From Rostratula benghalensis (taxonomy: Eukaryota > Chordata > Aves > Charadriiformes > Rostratulidae), in contig VXAI01000092.1 in assembly GCA_013399305.1 (NCBI GenBank), forward strand, positions 1,142,290 through 1,206,289: DNA of 64,000 bases, read 5' to 3'. The notes beneath the pieces were generated by a model. It was not told the DNA's origin, did not search any database, and saw only the letters and a program-made list of their open reading frames with translations. This document shows, one piece after another, positions 27,401 to 39,400 of the stretch (position 1 is its first letter; each line of letters begins with the position of its first letter). The position numbers and the translations under genes were made by a program.

Positions 27401-30400
27401 ATGGAAAACAGCCACCCCGCTTTCCCTGCTGAATCCCCCATATTCTCTCCTTAACTACTTCTGCTTGGAGGGCTGGCCCCTCCTTTTCTACTACCTTACT
27501 ATGATGTCCTTTTGATTTCCTAATGGAAGATGGCTGTTTTGTCTTAGTTCTTTCATCTTTCTGACTACTCAACTTATTCAGTAGTGATGCACTTGTGTAA
27601 AATCAAGTCCTTCAGCTGAATGTACGTTAGAAGGTATCATGCAGTTTAGCTTTCCATGCTAGCCGATCAAGGACCTTCTCTCTCTCCTGAATAAAAGACA
27701 GGGAGGGCAGATGCAGTTTTAAGTTCATCACGAAACAAACAAACAAAAACACTCAGAGAGGAACCAGAGAGCAACACCAGATTTTCTGACCATTTGTGGT
27801 TTAGAAGATTTTTTGCAAGTGAAGGATAACCCCAAGTAGAAAGATCTTGAAGATGGTCGTGTCCAGGCAGCCAAAGGAAAAAAGGCATAGGCATTTTCTT
27901 CCTCTTGACTTCCTATCTTACATCATTACCTTTTTACCATGGCCCTCCTTCCTAAGGAACAACCAGTTCTGGCAGTGAGAGAAGCTACTAGGAGACATTT
28001 CCAGTGCCTAGACGCCTTCTGCTGATCTTGCCTTCTCAAACACATCTTCACAGACAAAACAAGCAGAATGAAGGGGGCCAAACCACTTCTTGTAGTTGCT
28101 AACTCTTTTAACAGCTCAAACCAGTATCTGTAAACAAGTGCTATACAGCTCACCTTAACTTCCCAGCAGGAAGGAACCAAAGTAGAGGTCACGTATGCTG
28201 CACCGTTTCCAACAGGAACATGACTGATAAGAAAGTTAGCTGAGCAGAACTAATTAACAGGAGAAAGGCTGTTCTAGATACAGATGGTAGAATAGGAGGA
28301 TGTAAAAAAATCCAAACAACAGAATTGTGCAGTGAGCTAAAAGACAGCATGTAAAATAGGTGTACAACCTGATTCAAGTAAAAGATAAGGGCAGATTATT
28401 ATAGTGTCTTGCAAACACACCACCAAAGAAATGAAGTATCTTCAACTCTCTGGAGCCTTCAACTTGCCCTATTTGCTACTCTTCCTTTGCTCACTAGTTA
28501 TTATGTTTCTCATATTAGGTGAGGCAGTCTGTGTCCAGTCATCCTAATTGGAAATGTGTACACAACACTGCATATAAAGCCCACTGTATAAGCTCTTGCA
28601 CATTTTTAAGGATGTTCAAATCCCATTGAATTTTGCACTGAAATGTGTAAGTCATTGGATGTGTAAGTCAAATGAAAGTTTCAGAAGTCATGCGTGCTTC
28701 TTTGATGTTTTAACATAACCAGTATCTGGTGATCTTAAATGCTAGTCTTACAAAAGTAAGGGTTTTTTCCCAATGAAATTGCAACTTTCATCACTGTAGG
28801 ACTATAAACCACTGCCAGCAGGTATCATCTTGCAGAGATAAACAGCTTCAGGAAGACTAAACACTGAACAGAAACTCACTAAGTAGCTTTTAGCACCTGG
28901 TTGGCCTTGCCAGGATTCGAACCTGGATCATCTGTATGGTCAGACAGAGGCTTCCACTGAGCACAAGACCAGCTTTGGTGCATGACCCTCCCTCACATTT
29001 GCTGCTCTAAAACCTAACAACTTTCAAGCTGCTTCTATTCTGTCTGTGAAAAGGGGAAGGAAACATTCTGAAATCAAATGCTAGAGTAAAACAGCAAGAG
29101 ACAATCAACAGAAGATGACAGTAAATGAAAACAAAAGTGCAGAGAGAAACCGAATCTCTTGCCTTTGGCAGTTCCAGGAGAAGCATAATATAAGCAAGAC
29201 ATTTTACCTTGGTATTTTTCATAGTCTGGCATTGCTTTTGTCTTCTTTTTTGGCAAATTCACTCGAGGATCTCCAACAGTGAGGCCCAGTATTGTACCTG
29301 GTGGCATTTGTGATGGTGAACTCATCCCTTTAAAAATACACAGATGAACATTGCCATGAAACCACCAATTGAGTTGTGAACTTTTTCTGCACTATTATTT
29401 AGTGCATTTTTGCACACAGGGATGTGGCACCACTGTATGTCAGAGAAGCAACACAAATAACAAAAGATACAACAGCAACATACGACTTAGTTTGCAATTA
29501 CATTTATGCTTAGCATAGAAGTGAGGTCACTCACAACTCACAGACTCAATTCATCCCTTACATTTGGCACATCTGCTAAAGAACACAGAACCTTTTTTAA
29601 GAGCCTGTCTTCCAATGAAAGGAAATTTTAAAACTTCTAAAAGAAGTTTTACCTCATCACTGCTTAATTGCTTCACATCAGATAGCTCGAGTATAATCTG
29701 AGATCTATCAAAGCCAGTTCCTTACCTGCTTCAGTGCTAGAAAGCGAGATGCTGTTAACTTTATGATACTTTACAATTCAGCCAAGTATATAACTGCTCA
29801 ATAGGAACAAAAATATATAAAGCAAGGTATAATACTTCCACTTTGGGTAGGAGCCTACCATTTTATCTGTGTACAATTCATTGCCTTAATTTGACGTTTA
29901 TAGGGGAACAGAGGGAACATCAATCTCAAATCTAAGTTCATGAAGATAAGAAGCAAGATTAAGTTTATCTATTAAGACTTTGTACTACACAGAGGATTAA
30001 AAAAAATCCTTTAAAAAAAGTTATTGTAACATTTCTCAAATCTTTTACATATCACAGTAATTAGCTAAGCACATAGGTCAAGCATAGATGAAGCAAAAAA
30101 TAAGTGTTTCCAAATTGAAGTCAACTTATTAGCACGCCAGTTTTGACCACGAGAGTTTGTTTTCCCTTCCTCCCACAGCACCCACATGCCCAAATACCTT
30201 CCAACAGCTCAAAGATAGCACTTTGACGTTGATGAAGAGACACTTTTTCAGAGTCCTTGCAGTTTTCTACCCACCAGTTATTCAGTTCTGTCTCTGAATC
30301 TGCCATCTCCTAGAAAGCGACACATCTAATTAAACTCAAGTGGTCATTCAGCATTTTCTGTAAGTACGAACTCACTCTCAGTTTGCCTTAATCACTACAG

Positions 30401-33400
30401 CTGCCTTCTTCAAGTTTCAAACCAAAATCATTTTTTCCTGATACAGTCTATTCCTATACTCCACCTTACAGTAATCCCCTATAAATTGTCCAGTTTATCT
30501 GCATTCCAAAAATAAACAAAGCAATCCACAATGCTTCCTAACTCTGTCATTAATTATTTCTTACAGAAAAGTCACAGATTTCATGGCTGAGTCAAGTTTG
30601 CTGCAAGAGACAAAGCCAGGCCGCATTAAAACCACAGTGATGCTATGTGCCAAGAGGTGGACAGAACACTAAATCAAGGAGAAATTGCATATTTGATTGA
30701 AAACACAAAGTTTTTCTATACTTTACATGTCTTGCCCTTTAGCTCTCGATGCTCTAGCTCATCACTTGAGAAACATGAGCTATGGTATGTCAAAGAGAGT
30801 AGGAATTATTCTGGACCTCTCAGCACAAGACACCACTACAGCAGAAACTACGTAGCCTGCCCAACAGCACCATTGCTTCTATTTTCTTCCTATCCCCACT
30901 TAAAACCCAGATAGGAATTCCTTCCATGATTAGTGTTAGTCAAGTGAGTCAATACAGAGAATCCAGTAGATCAGAAATAAATAGGTTAGCCTTTATATAA
31001 GAAAGACTTCACAGTTTATGATTCCTTCCAGCAAAAACAAGCTTGCACACTGTAGAAATCTTATCAAAATGACAGCAATTGCCAAATTCCTTACTGTTTG
31101 GAGAGAAGCAGCCTTCAAAGTCTCTGTAAGGACAGAGTGTGATAATGGGCCAATCAGCCGGTATCTGAGAACCTCCATAGTTCTATCACTGAAACAGAGG
31201 AAAATTTCAGGTGAATGTCCAATTGTACAACAGTATTTTTTCCCTCCCGAACCGTTAAGCCAGAATTCAGCTACGTTAACTGGTTGTGTGTCACAGTTTC
31301 TGACTCTACTATGGACAAACCTGATCACAATGCCAGTAGTCTGTGAGACCCAAGAGTAGGACTGGAATGGATCTCTAGTGCCATCACCAATTATTTTTTT
31401 CACCGGCACAGCTCTTTCTCCTTCTTTATCCTCCTTCTTTCTTTTCTTGCCAAGGCTCAAAACAACATCCATTTGTTTTTCCTCTTGAACTGATGCTGTA
31501 ACAGGCTCTGGAGTATACATTTCTTCAGGCTCTCTACACTGAAAAATTGCTTTTAACTCTCTCAGTATGTCCTTAAGAAAAATGAACAGTTTGGATTAGA
31601 CAGCACATTGCAAAGCTTAAGTACAGTTTTAAGAATTGCACTCTACTATTTACTTTCCTATACGGATTTAAAGGAATCAACTTCATTCTGCTGAAGTCCA
31701 GGGCCTACTATTAAGAGCTGAATATAATACTGAGTTTTGCTAAGAATTTATTCTCACTCAAATTAACGTAAGAAAAATTGCCAATGCACAAAATTTTACT
31801 TTTTTTTTTTTTTAAAGTTCATAGCTAAGTATCAATTTTGATTACCTGTAATGAGACCAAACTGCCTGTTGGGGGTGCCAGTGGGAAGGATGTGAATCAA
31901 GCAAAATCATGTTGCAAATGTAGCCTGAAGCAAGTGACATTAGAAAATACAGTTTGCCAACTTGTAATTCTGAAAGCGATGAATTACATCCAGCTCTTCT
32001 ACAACTTTCAGGAGTTGCCTTCAGCATTAAAATGTACAACACATAAAGAAATAAAAGTTCAGCTGTGAAGAAAAAGATACCTGCTTGAGAGCTGGATGCA
32101 GCCAGATCCACAACTGTCTATTTTCAGAGTCATTCCTGGGTTTCCAAATAAATGTAACAGGACCAAGCATATCCTCTGGATAGCGATCTGCTCGGTAAAG
32201 ATTCAGGGAACCCTCGAATCTTCCAGACAGACAACAAGCCTCCTCAAATGTTAATCCTAAAAAAGAAGATACTTATTGAAAAACACCGTAATCTTTCCTT
32301 CAAAAAAGAAAAAAAATTGAAATTCAGTCTCACTGCTGGGACAGCATCAGAGAAAGAACATGTACCACAATCAGTTTATTAATAAGCAACTGAAAAAACA
32401 GACCAGATGTTGGTCCTAGTATCAGACATTTAAATGATGGTTTTCAAACAAAATAACAACTTGGTATCAATTCTGTTACTACTACTGAGATTGGTAGAAT
32501 ATTAAAAAAGGAAAAGGATGGCTCACCCTTTAGTCTATTCAGAACCTTTATTTTGAGCTACGTAAAATTTACCTGTGTCAACGCTAGATATTCGAGCAAG
32601 TTGCTTCAGAAGCTCATTCTCTTTACCAGTCAACTCCAGGCAACAATAATATGATAAGTCCTGAAACAGTAGCATAATGATAAAGTGAGAATAACTCTTG
32701 AAAGTGAGCCTGCAAGGAACAACAGACAGAGCCCCACAATTTCCATTGAAGAAAGTAATTTTTCACTAAAATTTGTGTCAAAGAGAAACAATTTTCCTTT
32801 TTAACATTAAAATCATTAGTTATAGGAGAGCTGCCAGGTATTTCTTATTTGAGGGCCAACCTGCCTCTCAAACCAACAAACCAAAAAGGAGATGGAAAAA
32901 GAGCCAGTCTTCAATAGTATTCTGCTCAGGAAGATTATGCAGGGATTCAATGAATCTCTCAGCTCTCCAGAAGGCTGGAGATGCAGCACTGCAGTCATAG
33001 TTATTGTAAGACTCTTCTAAAGGTTCATCTTGTTCTCTCTGATACTCACCACCCTTCACTGCAATTATGAAGTCACTCAATTCATACTTAGCAGTTATTA
33101 AAAGCTGACACAACAGTACTTCAAAGAGACAGAAATATTCATTATAAATGAACAGTTGATTACTTCACCTTGGCAAAATAACACAGAAAATGTATTTAAA
33201 AACACGTAAATATAATACCTGAAGAAGGCAGTGGTTTGTCATGGCTCGGTAACAAGCCCTGTAGCACTTCTCCGTGGGGCTATCACCTAAAGAGTATCCC
33301 CATTTCTTTACCATGTGAAACCTTTTTGCGTGCCAAACATGCGTTTCCAGCCAAATATTCTTTCTTTGCCTGCGATTAAACTCTGCGACCAGATTTATGT

Positions 33401-36400
33401 GGCGCCTTCTTGCTTTGCGGCATTTAGTCTTGGACTGTTCTTTTTTCTGATGTACAGTTTTCTCTGCCTGTTTTTAAAAGAGAGGTTATTGAAGCAAAAG
33501 GACAAGCTTCTGTAAAAAAAGAAAAAGGCTGCCATGTATAATGACACAGGAAGCACTAGCATTGTTGTACTTGATTCTGATGTTAGTTCTCCATAATTCT
33601 TGAGGCTAACTAACACTTTGAAACTTTATACACAGGCTCCAACCACACAAGTGCATCAAGGTTTGACAGGAACCTGTAGATAAAACAAATCCATGCACAT
33701 TCAGAAACTTCCCAGAGAACAGTAAGATCTGCTACCTCCTGTGTGAAGTTTTTGCCCAACTTAAGTATATCCACATGAACAAATGAACGTGACATTAGGA
33801 ACACCTGGAGATGTGAGCTTGTACAGCAGCAGTATGGACTCCCAGACTGCCAAGTAGGACCCTATAGATTCTACAACGTGTAGAAGTGAACAAGAAAGGA
33901 CCGTGGACTTTTGACCAAATTCTTGACAATTACCCACTCAAGGTCTGACATATTGTGGGTGAACGCATGGCTGGAGAGGAAGGTTTGATTCCCAATCAAT
34001 GTTTGATTTATGTTTTTGGGAAACAAAGTCGCAGAAAGACACAGGGACTCTATGGCACACGCAAAAATTCTTAGGATGTCCTTTGTAAGCTTACCAGGGA
34101 ATAGCTGACCATAAACCACTGGTTGTAAGAAAAGCAGAGGAATGAGAATGCTAAAAGATCATTAGCTAGAAGGATACAGAAAACAGTGAAGCAACCCATG
34201 ACATTGAAACAGAAATGCACAAAACCAGAAAAAAATGTCCTTATCAGGCCCAACATTCCACCGCAGAATAGGCAATAGAAGCCACTGCATCAGTGGTATG
34301 TGGTTTCATGTATGTGGTTCACAAAAACAGTTAGAGCAAAAGGGATGCAGTATTGTAGATGAAAAATGTGTGTCTTTAAGCTTCTGAAGGCACAAGAAAT
34401 GGTCCAGATAACTGTTTGATTGAAAATGGTCATGATAAAGGATCTAAGAAAACGGAGGAGAATGCAGCAGAATCAAAAGTTTTAACTTCGAAGAAGCAGA
34501 CTTCAAACACTGAAAAGTAAGAGGCAGAACTTTTGCAAAAGGAAATAGTTCAAAAGATATGACAAGCTACATAAAAACATGAAAAAAAGCAGCCTGTGCA
34601 AACATACAAACTACACCAAAAGACCTGAGGAGAGAAAACACAGCAGAAGAAATATAGAAACAGAAAAAACATAGCAGCTACACCAGGGCTAATTAATCTC
34701 AAAAATCCAAGCATAATACAAGGAGCAGAAATAAGGATGGGAGAGTAAGTGTGAGAGTGTTCAGAGAACTTAGAAAGGCTATCATGTGAAAGGTATTAAA
34801 AAAGCAGGACACAAAAGAACAAAGCATAAATATGAAAGAAATCTAGGTTATTTAACAAGGATAGAGTGCATAACTAACTAAGCAAAATAGCCCACACCTT
34901 CGTCCTTCAGTTCTCAGAAAACAGGCCAAACTTCATCTCTTGTAATGACTAAGAAAGCAAAACCAACACTAACCAGAGCACTTAGAGAAGAGATATGGGT
35001 TATGATGATCCAATAAAACATGCCCCATGGAACATGTGTGGAAGGAACACAAGCTATTTTGGAATCACAAACAACTATCTTCAGGAACTCAGGGTGTAGG
35101 GAGTAAGTTCTCATAGAATGTAACAATGCAAGCAGAAAAGAATGCAAGAAATATGTTTACCAGGCAACTTTAACACACAGAAAACTTACCAAGCATACTC
35201 ACTGGGTCACTTTAAGATTTATCTAGAGATGATAAAGTTATCAATGCCAAAATTCAGACAGATCATTTCACAATAAAATTCTGCTGTTCCATTTTTAAAT
35301 TATTTTTTAAAAAAACCCATAGCAAGGCCATAGTAGGTAAGGAGCAAGTAACTCCACAGGAGCACACTGACTAAATGTTCAGTTCCATGAGCAACCAGGA
35401 ACAGTCAGTTAGCAAGCCTGTTGCATGCAGCCTGCCAACAACTCCAGCAAACCTCCCACACTTGAGCTGTAACACATGAACCATCCTGCCGGTCAGGAAC
35501 AGACAATGCAGGCAGGCTTGGGGCTGGCAGTCACACCCAACAGCTATCGTGGGGTGGAAGGCAGAGGGGTGTTACTGGAGACTCCTGGATCACCTGGGAC
35601 CAATGCACTGACTGAACAACCTCTCCTCAAGTGGACACTTTTATCATCATTACTCTAATCACTTTTCCAGGTGTCCAATAATCACAAGGCCAAGCAGTTA
35701 GTGAGGTTTGAGAACCTTTGTACGCAGGACAGTTTTGCAGATAAGCTCATTAACAAATGTATAGCTGAACACTGTGTATTAGCTGTGCACAATATATAGC
35801 CTATCAAATACTAGAAAACACACTTATACCTCTTTCCTGGCCATCTCTTGGAGGCGCCTGGGTAGGCGTTTAATATTGTGACTCATAGCTCGCCTTCGCA
35901 TGTGCCTGGGTAGAGTCTGGAAAACCAGAGAGTTTGAAGACTTCTGTGCAACTGCTTTCAACATGGCACTGATCTCAGCAGCACGAGCTTGAGCAAAGGC
36001 AGACACTGGAATTAAAAGAGCTGCATCAGAGCATGACAAACAGCACAATTCAAAGAGGACACTCTACCTACATAACTCAATTCCAGCAGAGTATTCCTAG
36101 TACATCAAACTAATGACTTCTTGACACAAAAGTAAATACTCTATACTATTACTGAAGAAATTCCGTTCTTTAGATATTCTGAAGCTTACAGATATAGTTA
36201 AGCCAATACTTCCACATGAATGATTCTGAAATCCGGGGTATAATCAACAAGCCCTACTTGCATTAGGTACTTCTTTATTAAATTACAGTAGCAATCTTTT
36301 CAAGTGGTATTCAGAGAGATGAAAAAAACTTCAGCACAAAAAAAAAAAAAAAAAAAGGAAGCAGTAATCACATTACAAGCCATTTTAAAATGATCAAATG

Positions 36401-39400
36401 AAAAAATCCAGTGTTTGGTCTTGTTTTATGCTTATGGAAGCATATGATCTGCTATCAGAGCACCGCCATACTTGAAAATCTCATCTGCTCACCTAAATAA
36501 ACGTTCTGTGAGATGAAAAGTTGTTTTCAGCTCACATCATAGGCGAAGCCAGTTCCACTGGCTACATTAAAAGCAGATGACTGTCAGTACTCATTTTGCT
36601 GGCAAAGAGAAACCTAAATCCATATCACTCATTACAAGTAAGTAGAGCTTTTCAATTCAGATGTCTGAAAGGACTCATTGAAAAACAGCTGGTCATTCAT
36701 TCTAGTACCCAACTACTTCTGTATTTTGGAGAAAATTAGCAAAAACAGAAGAACATAGGATCAGTTATAATTTTTGCTCTTGTACAAAAACACAGGCAGA
36801 TGGCAAAATTAATCACCAGCACATTGCCCTGCACATATAAATTATGACCTTTTTCTTATATACAAACCTGTTATGTATTTTGGCACTTCCTCAGAAACAC
36901 TCTGGCGTCCTCCTTGCCATCCTCCTCTTCCTCTCCCCCTCTCTCCTCTATTTTGCCCTTTTGGAAAATACTGGTCTTTCCAGTAAGAAGGCCCAGATGA
37001 CTGGTTCGAAAATTTCTGCTGCTGATACTGCTGCTCAGAACAAACATCTCCTGGAGGGTTTAGAGGTGAAAAGAGATAACAAAAATGCACATCAGTCTGA
37101 ATTAAGTTCTTTTTTAAAGGGAGAAATAAATATTTTGCACTGTCCTGCAGCAAACCAGCAGGAGATTAAGTAACTTTTGCACATTCTGAAAATGGTACCC
37201 AATGCAGACTTTGCCTCCAATGCTCTATCAGGCTCTAGCAATCAGGAAAGACCTGACTAATATCATTTATGCAACATCAGTATTGATTTTTACTATTGTC
37301 TAGTCAGGGTTTAGTGCCAAACCAGCAAAGTTAGTATTTTCCCTCTTGCCCCCTGATTTTTTTTGTAAAACACATTTTTTTGCAAATGTGTTCTTGTCTC
37401 ACTGACATGTATTTCTGGTGCAGCAATAAATAAGGTAAGCATGATACATATATGTTGGTGGAATAAGTTACTTTTCTGGTACAGGCATTTAAACTAATAC
37501 TGAAATTAATTAACTAGAGCCTACAGTAAGCTTCCTAAGGTAGAGAAATACCTTTCAAGAGTGATAAGCACCTAAAAGTTTATGAAGGCCTTGAAGTCCA
37601 TATTTAAATATTAGCTTATATTCAACTAACTGAATAGTTAAGTCTTGGTTAGGATTTCTAGTACAACTTGAGATACAGTTCTCAGGCAGCTCATGCTGCA
37701 CAACTGGACTTAAAAGAGCCATTCCTACCACCCCACCCACTGCACCAAGATAAGTGCTTGATGGAACAGGGGGCCATACAGTTCAGGGAGCTCCTCTAGT
37801 AAAAATCAACCTGTACGTCAGGAGAAATAAGGTAAGAGATAAAAAAAAAAAAAAACCAAAAAAACCCCCCACAGTTTTCAGGCTGACCAGATTCTTTAAC
37901 AAACCTATCACATTGTCTCGAAAATGCTACCAGTGAAATGAGGAACAGCCAGGAGCAGATGCACCTCCAGTAGCCTCAATTTATGAGAACTTAAAATGTC
38001 CTTTTTCCATTTCAAATAAGCACAAAGCTGGAGTTGCAGCCCTGATGCAACCACACATCATGCAGAACTGCAGTAATTCAGATGAAAACTAATGTGGGGT
38101 GGAAACAGAAGTTAGTTTTATGTGGAATAATTCCCTGATCTGGGTTCTCCACGTGGCTGAGAGCAGTACTGTCCAGACAGCAAGGTGAAGGTGAGAAGGA
38201 AATACATGGGAGAGAGAGAAAGATCTCAGTCAGCTAATCTGTGTAGACCCCTCTGCAGCCCAAGCTATTTGCAGGAGGGTAACGGGACCGCAATTAACTT
38301 GCATCACAAAAACACCCTTTCACTGTCATGCTACCACCCTAAGAACTAACTATTTTAATCAGAAGATAGAAGAGTATTTCAAAAGACAGTGACTGACTTA
38401 ATACCTAAAGAAAAAATAAATAATTTCAGATACTATGTAGATCCATAGCTTTATGGATCCAATTGAGATTGTTTTCTTTCCTGTTTCTACAAAATATCCC
38501 TATAAAACTGAGATACTTGCTAACACTACACAAGAATGTTATATGGATGAAAATCTATGCTATGCAACAGAACAGAAAACCATAACCACGTAATTTTAGA
38601 AGATCCCTGCTACAAGTAAAGTTAGGAAAATGTGTTTAATCTGGCAGTATTCCTGTAACGGTACTCCAAAATCTTCAGACAGGGTTGACCATAATTTGCT
38701 ATGTCATTCTGTCTGCTAGAGAACTCTTCAGTCACCTAAATATACAGTGACACTTAAGCATTTTTTTCTGTTCAAACACAAAGATGTAATTTGTTAACTT
38801 CTGAAGGCCTCACAGTAACTGGCCCTGCTCTTACATGGGTTTTTTAGTTCTTCTAGAAACAATATAGGTACCAAAATGAAAACATGAAATGGGGAGTGAG
38901 AGAGGTGGGTATGGAAATTGAATCCTGAAACATACAGGATTCAGGCTGAAACACAGAGATGAAAAAAGGCCTACAGGTTAACAGGATCCTTCAGTCTTCA
39001 GCTGCAGAGGTCATCCTGGCACAAAATGCACCAGCCATGACCTGGCAACACTGCCGTTCTAGGGAAATGTCTCAATGCCTCCTGCCGATATTCTTCCACA
39101 GATGCAGAAGCAGCAAGTGCCAAAAGGCAATTGTTTGGGCATGCCGACCTGATAGGAAAACAGGGCATGTATCATGGGCCCTGCTTCAAGCCAAGCCTGT
39201 GCCTCCTGCAGCTCCCAGACCTGGCAGAAAGCAGAGGGTGGTCACTGGATGGGCTATAACGTTTAAACTCCTTTTAGGACAGATAAGCGCGGCGGGTGGA
39301 CAGGGGTTTGTCGTGCAACCGAAGGGACGGCGCAAAAACCCGCGTATTAGGGGGAAGCCATGGCTAGAGAAGTCGGCGACAAGGGCGACACCGGGCCCGC

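Larger units (their letters stand above)
23164..29207 (-). other. POP1: POP1 intron 10 (6.0 kb)
   Basis: The longest intron of the gene. It holds the CR1 fragment at 26727-27006 and the tRNA-like relic at 28902-28970. A tandem duplication of ACATTTCTTATTAGAA lies at about 23402-23443. Nothing else was recognised. Confidence 0.8.

Noticed and set aside
28902..28970. A functional tRNA gene.
   Set aside because: The D arm does not pair, the anticodon loop has eight bases and no nearby terminator follows.
30993..31320. Long minus-strand open frame running through POP1 exons 7 and 8.
   Set aside because: Intron 7 simply has no stop in this frame; the splice sites and human alignment exclude the 132 intronic bases.
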